64,000 bases of DNA from Hyphomonas adhaerens MHS-3 (GTDB lineage: Bacteria; Pseudomonadota; Alphaproteobacteria; Caulobacterales; Hyphomonadaceae): contig NZ_ARYH01000002.1 in the NCBI RefSeq assembly GCF_000685235.1, forward strand, positions 397,941-461,940, in the 5' to 3' direction. Shown here piece after piece: positions 1 to 9,035 of the stretch. Below the pieces are notes generated by a model. That model made no database searches. It saw only the letters and a program-made list of their open reading frames with translations, and was not told where the DNA came from. The position numbers and the translations under genes were made by a program. Every line of letters starts with the position of its first letter. Positions within the stretch are counted from its first letter, which is position 1.

Positions 1-175
1 TGTGGTTGGTCCGGTAATCGAGCGCCTTGACCGCGCTCATGACACGCTCCCGGGTCTGCTCACGGACATTCGTCTCCCCGTTCAGGACGCGGCTGACCGT
101 CTTGAAGGAAACACCCGCCTCGCGGGCAACATCAATGATCGTGGCCGGTCTGGGGCCAGCATGTCTGCGGGGCAT
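1..175 (-). CDS. LacI-family transcriptional regulator, N-terminal part only (runs off the window)
   Basis: Only the first 58 codons are inside the window. Translation from the ATG at 175 gives a LacI-type helix-turn-helix: residues about 12–32 read [20 protein letters not shown], followed by [14 protein letters not shown] and the hinge start ALDYRTN. In the family this headpiece binds a palindromic operator and the missing C-terminal part binds a sugar effector. The gene lies downstream of another LacI gene and a sugar transporter on the same strand, so it probably belongs to the same carbohydrate locus. A 21-bp imperfect palindrome sits 21 bp upstream of its start. The effector cannot be guessed. 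Confidence 0.85.
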   Translation of the reverse strand, partial: MPRRHAGPRPATIIDVAREAGVSFKTVSRVLNGETNVREQTRERVMSAVKALDYRTNH

Positions 176-195
176 AATGTGCTTGCGTCAACGTT

Positions 196-216
196 GTTTT
201 GTCCAGTGGACAGAAC
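196..216. promoter_or_regulatory. Palindromic operator candidate before a LacI gene
   Basis: The core TGTCCAGTGGACA (200–212) is a perfect inverted repeat around G206, and the arms continue to 196/216 with one mismatched pair (199/213). It is 21 bp upstream of the truncated LacI gene, a usual position for autoregulation. The 153-bp gap 176–328 holds nothing else that I recognise. Which regulator binds is inference. Confidence 0.5.
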
Positions 217-328
217 TAAAGGCGAAACGCCTTATGTCCAACGGGCATTTCTCCGCCAGATCGCCGAAAATAGCGTATCGGGCGAAATTTTCGCAGCCGA
301 GTGCAGAAATTACCGTTTCAGAAGCCCG

Positions 329-1378
329 TCAGCGCCGGCGCACCGTGCCACGCTCCACAATCGAAACATCCAGCACGATATTGTGTTCCGCGTTACGGTC
401 CTCACCGGTCCCAAGAAACTTGGCCAGGAGGTCCACAGCCTGATATCCCATTTCGGCAATGGGCTGCCGCACCGTTGTCAGCTGTGGCCACATGGCGCTG
501 GCGATGGCCGTGTCGTCAAAGCCGACGATAGACACATCGTCCGGAACGCGCATTCCGCATCGCTGCGCGGCGGCGATCACTCCGGCAGCCATGTCATCAT
601 TGCTCGCGAACACGGCTGTCGGTGGATCGTCCAGGCTGAAGAACTTGTCACCCGCGACCATGCCGCTCCGGTATGTGTAATCTCCCTGCGCAAACAGGGC
701 GTCATTCATTTCCAGGCCGCTTCGTGCCATCGCATGGGTGAATCCCATGTGCCGGCGTCTCGCAGACGAATGCGCGGTTGGCCCGGCAACAAATGCGATC
801 CGCTGATGCCCTCTGTCTATCAGATATTGCGTGACCAGATCAGCTGCTTCAACGTCGTCGATGGCAACGCTGACGCCATCCTGCGGCGTCTCCCGCGGCG
901 CGATGAGGACCGGCGCCAGACCAGCTGCTCTCAACCGAGCAAGAACAAACTCGTCTTCGCTGACCGGTGGCATCACGATCATTCCATCCAGACCCGCGCT
1001 GCCGAGACGCTCAATGAGGGCGTCGATGTCTTTCTCGTTCGAGGAGGCCGAAAAGTCCTCGATCACCAAATGGTGGCCAACTTCACGGCAGCGATTCAAG
1101 GCCCCAACCAGGAGTTCACCGAGATAGTTGTTGCTGGGATTGTCGAAGATCAGTCCAATGAACAATGACTTGCCGCCCGCGAGGCTTCGCGCCATCAGGT
1201 TCGGTCGGTAATTGAGGGCCTGAATGGCCCGATCCACGCGCTCACGCGTGGACGTCTTGACCGATTCCCGGCGGTTCAGGACACGCGACACCGTCATCTG
1301 TGACACGCCCGCCATTTCAGCGACTTCACGGATCGTCGCGTGTTGCTTTTTCCCTGTCTGGGGCAGCGGTTGTGTCAC
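329..1378 (-). CDS. LacI-family transcriptional regulator
   Basis: This 349-aa protein has full family length. The HTH lies at about residues 14–40 (ATIREVAEMAGVSQMTVSRV), followed by the hinge ALNYRPNLMARSL. A periplasmic-binding-protein-like sensor domain fills the rest (FIGLIFDNPSNNY, FASNDDMAAG, VSIVGFDDT, TTVRQP). It starts with GTG at 1378, and the GTGA overlap with the transporter stop codon indicates translational coupling. It is therefore a local regulator of the sugar transporter operon. The sensor domain should bind a mono- or oligosaccharide, but I cannot name it. A second LacI gene follows downstream, so two different inducers may control this locus. Confidence 0.9.
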   Translation of the reverse strand: MTQPLPQTGKKQHATIREVAEMAGVSQMTVSRVLNRRESVKTSTRERVDRAIQALNYRPNLMARSLAGGKSLFIGLIFDNPSNNYLGELLVGALNRCREVGHHLVIEDFSASSNEKDIDALIERLGSAGLDGMIVMPPVSEDEFVLARLRAAGLAPVLIAPRETPQDGVSVAIDDVEAADLVTQYLIDRGHQRIAFVAGPTAHSSARRRHMGFTHAMARSGLEMNDALFAQGDYTYRSGMVAGDKFFSLDDPPTAVFASNDDMAAGVIAAAQRCGMRVPDDVSIVGFDDTAIASAMWPQLTTVRQPIAEMGYQAVDLLAKFLGTGEDRNAEHNIVLDVSIVERGTVRRR

Positions 1379-2802
1379 TCAGTCATCTCTTCAAGTTCGA
1401 GCCCGTTTGTCTCGCGCACAAAATTCATGACGAAGAAGACAGAGATCAGGGCACAGACGGCATAGAAGAGATAGGCACCGGTCAGTCCGATCCACGCGAT
1501 GCTCAGCATGATCGGGAACGTGACCGTGATGGCGAAGTTCGCGATCCACTGGAAGAACCCGGAAACCGCAAGCCCTGCCCCGCGCACCTGATTGGGGAAC
1601 ATTTCTCCCAGCGCCACCCACATGACCGGGCCCCAGGATGAATTGAAAAAGACCACATAGGCGTTCGCTGCGAGCAAGGCGATGAGCCCATAGCTGCCCG
1701 GCAGACCGACCTTCCCGTCGATCATCACGGCCTGCGAGAAACAAAGCGCTACGATGCCCAACGTCACGGTCATACCGATCGATCCCACCAAAAGGAGCGG
1801 CTTGCGTCCGATCCTGTCGATCAGGGCCAGCGCGATGAAAACGGCGATGATGGATACCGCGCCGGATATCACATTGGTCAACAGCGCGTCGCTTTCCGAA
1901 AAGCCAACCGCCTGCCAGAGAACCGCGCCGTAATAGAAGATGATATTGATGCCGACGAGTTGCTGGAACGTCGCGAGACCGATACCGACCCAGACGATTG
2001 GTTTGAACACCGTGCCACGGCCGAACGCATCGCTGATCGACGGTTTCTGGTCATGGGTCAGCGACTGTCTGATCTCGGCGACCTTTCGTTTGGCGGAATG
2101 GTCGCTCGACAGGAGGGTGAGGACCGCCTCGGCCTGGTCAACGGCGCCCCTTGCGACGAGGAAACGGGGGCTCTCGGGAATGCCCAGAAGCGCCAGCAGG
2201 AAAATGAAGGCGGGGATCAGTTCCATCCAGAACATCCAGCGCCAGGCTTCGAACCCAAAGGCCCACTTGTTAAGAGCCGAGCCGGTCGCCTTGGCGATGA
2301 AATAGTTCGACAGAAACGCCACAAAGAGGCCGGCGATGATCGCAACCTGCTGAATCGTGGCGAGGCGTCCACGATGCTTCGACGGGGCGACCTCCGAAAT
2401 ATACGCAGGCGACATGACGCTTGCAGCCCCGACGGCCAGGCCACCAATGATGCGGTAAAGCACGAACTCGGCCGACGATTGCGCAATGCCGGAACCGAAG
2501 GCCGAAATGACGAAGAAGGCTGCGGCCACCAGCATCATGGTGCGGCGGCCGAATTTGTCTGACAGCGTCCCGGCCAATGCGGCGCCGGCCGCGCACCCGA
2601 GCAGCATGGACGCCACATTGAAGCCCGTGCCAATGCTTTGGGAATTGAAGGCCACCCTCAGCCCGTCCACCGTTCCATTGATGACCCCTGAGTCGAAGCC
2701 GAACAGGAAGCCCCCGATCGTTGCGACGGCGGTGATGAGGACGACCTGGGCCATCTGTGTGTCAGGGTGTGCCGTTTCTGGCGGTGTGGCGGCGTCGCTC
2801 AT
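1375..2802 (-). CDS. Sugar-porter family MFS transporter (sugar:H+ symporter)
   Basis: The protein is 475 aa with about 12 membrane segments. Sugar-porter signatures are visible: GFDSGVINGTVDGL in the first helix, KFGRRTMM in the loop between helices 2 and 3, PESPRFL after helix 6, QQLVGINIIFYYG in helix 7 and DRIGRKPLL in the 8–9 loop. The usual C-terminal PETKG appears as a variant RETNGLELEEM. Members carry hexoses, pentoses or disaccharides across the inner membrane with protons. The start has a GGAGGA ribosome site 8 nt upstream. It is the first gene of an operon with two LacI regulators. The substrate is unknown. Confidence 0.9.
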   Translation of the reverse strand: MSDAATPPETAHPDTQMAQVVLITAVATIGGFLFGFDSGVINGTVDGLRVAFNSQSIGTGFNVASMLLGCAAGAALAGTLSDKFGRRTMMLVAAAFFVISAFGSGIAQSSAEFVLYRIIGGLAVGAASVMSPAYISEVAPSKHRGRLATIQQVAIIAGLFVAFLSNYFIAKATGSALNKWAFGFEAWRWMFWMELIPAFIFLLALLGIPESPRFLVARGAVDQAEAVLTLLSSDHSAKRKVAEIRQSLTHDQKPSISDAFGRGTVFKPIVWVGIGLATFQQLVGINIIFYYGAVLWQAVGFSESDALLTNVISGAVSIIAVFIALALIDRIGRKPLLLVGSIGMTVTLGIVALCFSQAVMIDGKVGLPGSYGLIALLAANAYVVFFNSSWGPVMWVALGEMFPNQVRGAGLAVSGFFQWIANFAITVTFPIMLSIAWIGLTGAYLFYAVCALISVFFVMNFVRETNGLELEEMTE

Positions 2803-2918
2803 CGCGCACGGTCCTCCCTCTTGGTGACGCTGCGGGCCCGCGACCCGTCATGTCTACCAACGCAGACAACAACGGTTTGCGTAAAAGCCCAACAGACATA
2901 CGCGTACTGGTCTTATCA

Positions 2919-2941
2919 ACGCTGACAGAAGCTGTCAGCGT
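2919..2941. promoter_or_regulatory. Perfect 10-bp inverted repeat upstream of the sugar transporter
   Basis: Arms ACGCTGACAG (2919–2928) and CTGTCAGCGT (2932–2941) are separated by AAG. It lies in the 166-bp gap between a small secreted-protein gene and the transporter, 117 bp before the transporter start. No T-run follows on either strand, so an operator (possibly for one of the neighbouring LacI proteins) fits better than a terminator. A weaker repeat TGTCT-N8-AGACA is at 2850–2867, nearer the start. Confidence 0.5.
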
Positions 2942-2968
2942 CCGACGGGTCCGCGTTAGAGGGAGAGA

Positions 2969-3349
2969 CTATTTCTGGGTGGCGCAGGTCTGGTTGTAGG
3001 CTTCAAAGTCCGCGTTCAGGGCTGTGACAGCTTCCTGAAGTCCAAGCTCCATGCGCAACAAGTCCGCTTTCGCCGCCTCATAGTCCGCCTTGGCAGCATC
3101 TGCGGTCTTCGCATGTTTCCTGGAGGCATTGCGCATGACTTCGACATCGTCCCAGGCTTCGCCTTTTGTTTCTACGATTTCAGCCTGCTCATCGCGCGCG
3201 TCTTTCAGCTTCGCGATTTCTTTCTGCTTCGGCTTGAACGTGGCTGACATCGCCTGACACCGGGCAAGTTCCTTGGCCGACGACGCCGCATCTGCAGAAG
3301 CAACGGGCGCGGCAAGGGCAAAGATGGCAGCAAGTATCAGTCGGCTCAT
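2969..3349 (-). CDS. Small secreted coiled-coil protein of unknown function
   Basis: I chose the ATG at 3349 (126 aa) because AAAGGA lies just upstream and because it gives a clean signal peptide (MSRLILAAIFALAAPVASADA, cleavage near residue 19–21). A longer reading from 3394 would bury the signal. The mature part is charged and helical, rich in Lys, Ala, Glu and Asp with heptad-like spacing (about residues 40–105), which suggests a periplasmic coiled coil. Two cysteines (in ELARCQ and YNQTCATQ) lie near its ends and could form a disulfide. I do not recognise a family. It is on the same strand as the DUF3137 gene upstream. Confidence 0.7.
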   Translation of the reverse strand: MSRLILAAIFALAAPVASADAASSAKELARCQAMSATFKPKQKEIAKLKDARDEQAEIVETKGEAWDDVEVMRNASRKHAKTADAAKADYEAAKADLLRMELGLQEAVTALNADFEAYNQTCATQK

Positions 3350-3448
3350 AAACAGTCCTTTCTCACCAGTGGTCTGCAATATGAGGATTGTCATCTGAAG
3401 CCTTACTGAACGTTACTGCCCTGAAATTGCCCAATTTGCCGGCCGCGA

Positions 3449-4462
3449 TCACGGCTTGGTTGTCCCCTGCCCGCTTCTGCGGCGGCGGTTCTTGTTGGTG
3501 ACATCGATGATGTGGAAGACGGCGGCGAAGTCCTCCAGCAATTCCCGCAATCGGCTGGGACTGTCGAGCGGGGTGAACATGCTGCCGGGCTCAAACAGGT
3601 TGCCTCCCTGCAGCGTGATATACAGCTCACCGCCATCGAAGCAGCACTTCAGTTTCCCGCCGTGGAATGTCTGCTCCAGGTTCACAAGTTCCTGCATCAG
3701 ATCCGGTGTCAGCAGGTAGCGGGATTCCACCTGATCGGTTGTGTAGACCTCGAAGATTTTCTCGAACTCAGGATCTTCCAGCGACGCTCGCTGCATGCCG
3801 TTGCCGCCGCCGAACCGGTTGAAGAACCCTGCATCCCGGGTGACGAGTGTCCGGCCGTAAAATGTCTTGTCGAAGTGAAAACGCAGGCATTGCCCACGGA
3901 AAACGGTAACCCATCGCGTCGTGGTCCGGCCCTTGGAATCGGTGGACCGGCGCTTTTCTTCCAGATGCGCCTCAAAGAGTTCGAACTCGACATTATCGCG
4001 CGCCCCCGTCAGCCGGTCTTCATAGCTGGCGCGGTCCCAGCCAGGCACGATACCAACATTCTTGTGCTCGTAGATCGAGGCGACCTCGCCCGGCTCAGGC
4101 TGGAATGTCAGGTCCAGCTTGCGCACGACAGGCTGGACGAGCAGCTCCTTGGCCTCCTTGCCAAAACGCTTGAGGTCCTGGCCGCCCCACGTCACCAGAC
4201 CGAACCCGACAAGGACACCGAGGAAAGGCCCGAACACGGACTTGAATCCGATAAAGCCGACCAGCGCGATGGCCACGCCCAGACCGATCCCGATGTAGCG
4301 GTACTTCCGCGCCTTGCTGACGGCCTTTTCCCGGTCATGTTCGCGCGCCTGAAGGGCGGGCCGGATCTCGTTCTGGTATACGCCGGCAAAACCAGAAAAT
4401 TCTTCCTGCAGGCCATTCATGGCCTCCAGGATCGCCGGATCAATCTCAGGCTGGTCTGTCAT
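3449..4462 (-). CDS. DUF3137-family membrane protein
   Basis: This 337-aa protein has a helical N-terminus with two adjacent membrane segments (about residues 54–74 and 77–93: YIGIGLGVAIALVGFIGF, FLGVLVGFGLVTW). A long soluble domain follows with the DUF3137 pattern VELFEAHLEEKRRS...FRGQCLRFHFDK, and then YLLTPDLMQELVNLEQ. The family has no established function. Members are usually predicted inner-membrane proteins with a cytoplasmic C-terminal domain. The C-terminus is very basic (KNRRRRSGQGTTKP). It stands alone between a secreted coiled-coil protein and a GNAT gene. Confidence 0.8.
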   Translation of the reverse strand: MTDQPEIDPAILEAMNGLQEEFSGFAGVYQNEIRPALQAREHDREKAVSKARKYRYIGIGLGVAIALVGFIGFKSVFGPFLGVLVGFGLVTWGGQDLKRFGKEAKELLVQPVVRKLDLTFQPEPGEVASIYEHKNVGIVPGWDRASYEDRLTGARDNVEFELFEAHLEEKRRSTDSKGRTTTRWVTVFRGQCLRFHFDKTFYGRTLVTRDAGFFNRFGGGNGMQRASLEDPEFEKIFEVYTTDQVESRYLLTPDLMQELVNLEQTFHGGKLKCCFDGGELYITLQGGNLFEPGSMFTPLDSPSRLRELLEDFAAVFHIIDVTNKNRRRRSGQGTTKP

Positions 4463-4524
4463 GTAAGTGTCCCGCGAACTTGAAATTATTACTTAAAACC
4501 GGTTCGCGCGTCCCGCCAAGGCGA

Positions 4525-5061
4525 TCAGAGTTTCAGCCGCAGAAGGTATTCAAGATCGCGGTGCCGGCCGACCGGAAACAGGAATTCCGCCACTTTTTCC
4601 CAGCCTAGCCGGTCGTAGAGACGCTGGGCATCCAGATTGCCGGAATAGACGCTGAGATACATCTCCGGCGCGCTCCGTTCCCGCGCCCAGGCAAGCGCCT
4701 CGTCGATGAAGCGTGAACCGGTTCCGCGCCCCTGCAGGCGGCCATCGACGTAGACCCGCTTCAGCTCCAGCGCGCCCGGTTCGGGATCAGGCGCCGGCAG
4801 GCTGAGCGGGCTGCAAAGCAGGTAGGCGACGATGTCCCCGCCATCCGCCTCGCACACCCGGACCAGCACGTCCGGATCTGCGATCCAGTCCCGGTAGAGA
4901 TCCGGATTGTGCGACTCCTCCAGAAACGCAGCGAGGTCGTCCGGATTGTAGAGATGCCCGAACTTGTCCGTGAACGTCTTGCGCGCGAGCGCCGTCAACG
5001 CGGCGACGTCGTCTGGTACAGCGTCACGGAACAGGAGGCTTTGCGGCGTTTCAAAACTCAT
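4525..5061 (-). CDS. GNAT-family N-acetyltransferase
   Basis: I use the ATG at 5061 (178 aa). The upstream TTG at 5076 has no ribosome site, whereas AGGGGC precedes this ATG. The acetyl-CoA pocket motif A is clear: KRVYVDGRLQGRGTGSRFIDEAL (about residues 96–118), with the Q/R-x-x-G-x-G/A signature RLQGRGTG. Motif B is near YLSVYSGNLDAQRLYDRLGW. GNAT enzymes move an acetyl group from acetyl-CoA to an amine of a small molecule or protein, and the acceptor is unknown here. It ends 62 bp before the next gene on the same strand and follows the isoaspartyl peptidase by 21 bp, so co-transcription is likely. Confidence 0.85.
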   Translation of the reverse strand: MSFETPQSLLFRDAVPDDVAALTALARKTFTDKFGHLYNPDDLAAFLEESHNPDLYRDWIADPDVLVRVCEADGGDIVAYLLCSPLSLPAPDPEPGALELKRVYVDGRLQGRGTGSRFIDEALAWARERSAPEMYLSVYSGNLDAQRLYDRLGWEKVAEFLFPVGRHRDLEYLLRLKL

Positions 5062-5082
5062 GAATTGCCCCTGCAACCGGCA

Positions 5083-6093
5083 TTATTCCTCCGTCTCCGT
5101 TTCGTCGCCATAGATCGCGGTCCAGGACCCACTTGCATCGATCCAGCCGCGATACATGCCTTCGCTGTTGAAGACGAAATCGACATCGCCATTGCCGTCG
5201 ATCAGCACCACACCGCCATCGCCGCCAAGGTCTGCAACTTCCGTCAGGGCGACCTCTGCTGCTTCGCCGATGCTGTCCCCGGCAAGCTTCACCCGGTCGC
5301 AGATCGTCTTGGCCACGCCGACCCGGATGAAATACTCGCCGTGCCCGGTTGCGGACACACCGCAGACGCCGTTCTCCGCATATGTTGCCGCACCGATCAG
5401 CGGCGAATCCCCGACCCGTCCGGCGGTTTTTGCCGTCATGCCACCCGTCGTCGTGGCGGCGGCAATATTGCCGTCCGCATCAATGGCGACGGCACCGACC
5501 GTCCCGTGCTTGTCCGCCGCCGTGCGGGACTGTGTCTCAAGCACCCGCTCCAGCGACTTGCGGCGGCGTTCCGTGTCGAAATAGGTGTTCGGAACGGTCT
5601 CGAGCCCCTGCGCTTCTGCAAACGCATCCGCGCCGGGACCGGCAAACATGACATGTTCGGATTTGTCCATCACGGCGCGCGCCGCGAGGATCGGATTTTT
5701 CACGATGGTCACGCCAGCGACAGCGCCGGCATCGCGTGAGCTGCCCTCCATGATGGACGCGTCGAGTTCATGCGTCCCGGCTGCGGTAAACACCGCGCCT
5801 TTGCCGGCATTGAAGATGGGGTTGTTCTCCATCGGAATGACCGCCGCCTGCGCTGCATCGAGCGCGCTGCCGCCATTGCGCAGCACGTCTGCGCCGGCTT
5901 CCAGCGCTTCCTGAAGACCCGCCCTGTAAAGCGCTTCCTGTTCCGGCGTCATTGAGCCGCGTGTGATGACGCCTGCGCCGCCGTGGATCGCCAGACGCCA
6001 CTGCGGGGCTTCCGGTGGTTCAGCGTTCACAGGCGAAACCTGACAGCCCGCGAGAAAAATCGCGGCTGCCGCGAAAAGCGGCCGAAAAATCAT
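5083..6093 (-). CDS. Isoaspartyl peptidase/L-asparaginase (type 2 Ntn hydrolase), predicted lipoprotein
   Basis: I place the start at ATG 6093 (AGGAGG upstream; 336 aa), giving a lipoprotein signal ending LAGC (Cys17). The Ntn-hydrolase pattern is intact. N-terminal HGGAGVI and a central KHGTVGAVAID contain the autocleavage nucleophile Thr (about residue 198), then GGMTAKTAGRVGDSPLIGA, the substrate-binding Arg loop, and ATGHGEYF. The enzyme cleaves beta-aspartyl peptides and asparagine after self-processing into two subunits. Most bacterial members are cytoplasmic or periplasmic, so membrane anchoring by a lipid is unusual: after autocleavage only the N-terminal half would stay tethered. It follows valS by 43 bp on the same strand. 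Confidence 0.88.
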   Translation of the reverse strand: MIFRPLFAAAAIFLAGCQVSPVNAEPPEAPQWRLAIHGGAGVITRGSMTPEQEALYRAGLQEALEAGADVLRNGGSALDAAQAAVIPMENNPIFNAGKGAVFTAAGTHELDASIMEGSSRDAGAVAGVTIVKNPILAARAVMDKSEHVMFAGPGADAFAEAQGLETVPNTYFDTERRRKSLERVLETQSRTAADKHGTVGAVAIDADGNIAAATTTGGMTAKTAGRVGDSPLIGAATYAENGVCGVSATGHGEYFIRVGVAKTICDRVKLAGDSIGEAAEVALTEVADLGGDGGVVLIDGNGDVDFVFNSEGMYRGWIDASGSWTAIYGDETETEE

Positions 6094-6136
6094 GGAAAAG
6101 CCTCCTGTCCATCTGACAGCAGGTTGCCCACGAAGG

Positions 6137-8953
6137 TCAGAGGCCTTCAAGCCCCTTTCGTGCCGCAGTCAGCTTTTCGCGCCGCGCTGCCCAATCGACG
6201 AGGCGCTGGCGGTTCTCTTCCACGATTTCTTCCGGCGCGCGGGCGACGAAGTTCTCATTGGAGAGTTTCTTCTCGGTGGACGTGATGTCCTTCTCGATCT
6301 GGCCGAGTTCCTTGTCGAGCCGTTTGCGCGCTTCTTCGATATCCACAAAATCCGCAATCTGGAGCGCGGCCACCGTATCGCCGAAGACGGCCGTCACGGC
6401 GCCATCCGGCGTCGTATCCGTGAACGCAATGTCTTCCAGGCGGGCGAGGCGCTTCAGCACGTCTTCATGGCGCATGGCGCGGGTCTCGATCTCCGGCCCG
6501 GCCTTGATCAGCGCCAAAGGAATTTTCGCCCCTGCGGGTACACCGAGATCGTTGCGCAGCGAGCGCAGTTCCGTGATCAGGCCGATCACCCAGTCCACTT
6601 CGTCAGCGGCGGCTTCATCGTGGAAGCCCGTGAAGGCGGGCCAGTCCTGCCGCATCAGCAGGCCCTGATCCTCAACCCGGCCCGGCGCGCGGCGGTCCCA
6701 GAGCTCTTCCGTCACAAATGGCATGAACGGGTGCAGCAGTTTCAGCGTCTCATCGAGCACATATCCGCAAACCTTGCGCGTCTCGGACTTCGCGGCATCG
6801 TCCATCCCGCCAAGCAGCGGCTTGATGAGTTCCAGATACCAGTCGCAGAAGGTGTTCCACACGAAGCGGTAGAGCGCCCCGGCGCCCTCGTCGAAACGAT
6901 AATCCTCGATGCCCTTCGTGACGTCCGCCACGCATTGCATCAATTCTCCGAGGATCCAGCGGTTCACCGGGCTCTGGATTTCGTCGAAATCTATGTCCCC
7001 CGGCGCGCCGCACTCATTCATTTCGGCGAAGCGCGCGGCGTTCCAGAGTTTCGTCGCGAAGTTCCGATTGCCTTCGACCGCCTGCTTCGACAGGCGGATA
7101 TTGCGGCCCTGCCCGGCCATGCGACCCATGGTGAAGCGGAGCGCGTCAGCGCCGTACTCGTCGACCAGTTCCAGCGGGTCCATGGCGTTGCCCTTGGACT
7201 TCGACATCTTCTGCCCTTTCTCGTCCAGGACGAGGGCGTGGATGTAGACATCCTTGAACGGGACTTCACCCATGAATTCGAGGCTCATCATCATCATCCG
7301 GGCAACCCAGAAGAAGATAATGTCGAACGCCGTGACCACCGTCGCCGTCGGGAAGAAGGTTTTCAGATCGTCCGTCTGCTCCGGCCAGCCCTGCGTCGAG
7401 AACGGCCAGAGCGCGGAGGAGAACCAGGTGTCGAGGACGTCTTCGTCTTGCTCAAGGCATATGGGGTCACTTTTGTATGCCGCGCAGACAATCTCTACGA
7501 TTTCATCTGGCACATTCGCATCATGATAAAATTGCTGGTAGTGTGATTTGGCCTGCTCGACGGCCTCTTCCCTGGACACCGCAACAAAAGGTTTGCCATC
7601 CGGGCCATACCAGACTGGAATCCGATGCCCCCACCAGAGCTGGCGGCTGATGCACCAGGGCTGGATATTTTCCATCCAGTTGTAATAGGTCTTTTCCCAG
7701 TTCTCGGGCACGAACGTCGTCTTGCCTTCGCGCACGGCGGCGATGGCAGGCTGGGCCATTGTCTTGGCATCGACATACCACTGGTCTGTCATCCATGGTT
7801 CGATGACGACATTGGACCGGTCGCCGAAGGGCTGTTCGATCTTGAGTTTTTCGATCTCTTCCAGAAGTCCGGCAGCCTCGAAATCCTCGACAACTTTCTT
7901 GCGCGCGTCGAAGCGGTCCAGCCCGCGATAGGCTTCGGGAATGCCCGCCGCATCGGCCTCTGCCCCATCCACGACGGCGGCAACTGCCGTCAGGATGTTC
8001 AGCGGCGTGTGACCTGCACGCTTGCCGACTTCAAAGTCGTTGAAGTCGTGCGCTGGCGTGATTTTCACCGCGCCGGAGCCCTTTTCCGGGTTCGCATACT
8101 CATCTGCAACGATCGGGACACGGCGGCCGACGATGGGCAGCTCCACGAACTTGCCGACAAGGCCTGCATAGCGCTCATCTTCCGGGTGCACAGCAACGCC
8201 GGTATCGCCCAGCATCGTTTCCGGGCGGGAGGTCGCGACGACGATATAGTCGCGCGTCTCTGTGCCGGTGACGTTGCCGTCTTCGTCCTTGACGGGATGC
8301 TCATAGGTGACGCCATCGGCCAATGGATAGCGCAGGTGCCAGTAATGGCCGTTCACTTCGCGCTGGTCGACTTCGAGATCGGAAATCGCCGTCTGGAAGT
8401 GTGGATCCCAGTTCACGAGGCGCTTGTCGCGATAGATCAGGCCCTTGTTGTAGAGCTCCACGAACACTTTGGTGACGGCGCGCACCATGGAATTTTCCGG
8501 ATCGTTCCGGTCACCCATGGTGAAGCGTTCGCGGCTCCAGTCGCAGGAGGCGCCGAGGCGCTTCAGCTGGTTGACGATGGCGCCGCCGGATTCGGCTTTC
8601 CAGGTCCAGACGCGGTCGACGAAGGCCTCGCGGCCCATGTCCCGGCGGCTGATATTGCCTTCCTCGGCCAGCTGGCGTTCGACCACCATCTGCGTCGCGA
8701 TACCGGCATGGTCCGTACCCGGCTGCCAGAGCACGTTCTTGCCGCGCATGCGCTCAAAGCGGATCAGCACATCCTGAAGCGTGTTGTTCAGCGCGTGCCC
8801 CATGTGCAGCACGCCCGTCACATTCGGCGGCGGGATGACGATGGAATAGGCCTGCGCAGACGTGTCACCGGATGGCTTGAAGCAGCCTTGTGTTTCCCAG
8901 GCCTCATACAGGCGGGGTTCGGCTTCAGCGGGGTCAAATCTTTGGTCGAGCAT
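6137..8953 (-). CDS. valS: Valyl-tRNA synthetase
   Basis: The 938-aa class I synthetase charges tRNA-Val with valine in the cytoplasm. The HIGH motif is HMGH at residues 50–53 within PPPNVTGVLHMGH. KMSKS is at residues 582–586. The CP1 editing domain that hydrolyses Thr-tRNA lies between them (TSRPETMLGDTGVAVHPED). The C-terminal anticodon-binding domain is followed by the ValRS coiled coil (about residues 870–938, LDKELGQIEKDI…). Length is normal. It lies directly after popZ and its terminator, an arrangement known from Caulobacter. The ribosome site is weak. Confidence 0.98.
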   Translation of the reverse strand: MLDQRFDPAEAEPRLYEAWETQGCFKPSGDTSAQAYSIVIPPPNVTGVLHMGHALNNTLQDVLIRFERMRGKNVLWQPGTDHAGIATQMVVERQLAEEGNISRRDMGREAFVDRVWTWKAESGGAIVNQLKRLGASCDWSRERFTMGDRNDPENSMVRAVTKVFVELYNKGLIYRDKRLVNWDPHFQTAISDLEVDQREVNGHYWHLRYPLADGVTYEHPVKDEDGNVTGTETRDYIVVATSRPETMLGDTGVAVHPEDERYAGLVGKFVELPIVGRRVPIVADEYANPEKGSGAVKITPAHDFNDFEVGKRAGHTPLNILTAVAAVVDGAEADAAGIPEAYRGLDRFDARKKVVEDFEAAGLLEEIEKLKIEQPFGDRSNVVIEPWMTDQWYVDAKTMAQPAIAAVREGKTTFVPENWEKTYYNWMENIQPWCISRQLWWGHRIPVWYGPDGKPFVAVSREEAVEQAKSHYQQFYHDANVPDEIVEIVCAAYKSDPICLEQDEDVLDTWFSSALWPFSTQGWPEQTDDLKTFFPTATVVTAFDIIFFWVARMMMMSLEFMGEVPFKDVYIHALVLDEKGQKMSKSKGNAMDPLELVDEYGADALRFTMGRMAGQGRNIRLSKQAVEGNRNFATKLWNAARFAEMNECGAPGDIDFDEIQSPVNRWILGELMQCVADVTKGIEDYRFDEGAGALYRFVWNTFCDWYLELIKPLLGGMDDAAKSETRKVCGYVLDETLKLLHPFMPFVTEELWDRRAPGRVEDQGLLMRQDWPAFTGFHDEAAADEVDWVIGLITELRSLRNDLGVPAGAKIPLALIKAGPEIETRAMRHEDVLKRLARLEDIAFTDTTPDGAVTAVFGDTVAALQIADFVDIEEARKRLDKELGQIEKDITSTEKKLSNENFVARAPEEIVEENRQRLVDWAARREKLTAARKGLEGL

Positions 8954-8974
8954 CGTTTCGGGCGTAGTCCAGAT

Positions 8975-9006
8975 AAAAAGAAAAGGCGCGCCGGTGACGG
9001 CGCGCC
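8975..9006 (-). terminator. Rho-independent terminator of popZ
   Basis: Read on the minus strand, GGCGCGCC (9006–8999), a 6-nt loop and GGCGCGCC (8992–8985) form an 8-bp stem. TTTTCTTTTT (8984–8975) follows. It lies between popZ and valS and should separate their transcripts, although read-through is possible because the valS start is only 22 nt further on. Confidence 0.8.
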
Positions 9007-9035
9007 CTTCCCTATAAACAATTTGGCGGGAGAGG

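Noticed and set aside
2..1168. Long plus-strand frame across both LacI genes
   Set aside because: Antisense to two genes with complete HTH motifs; the translation has no recognisable features.
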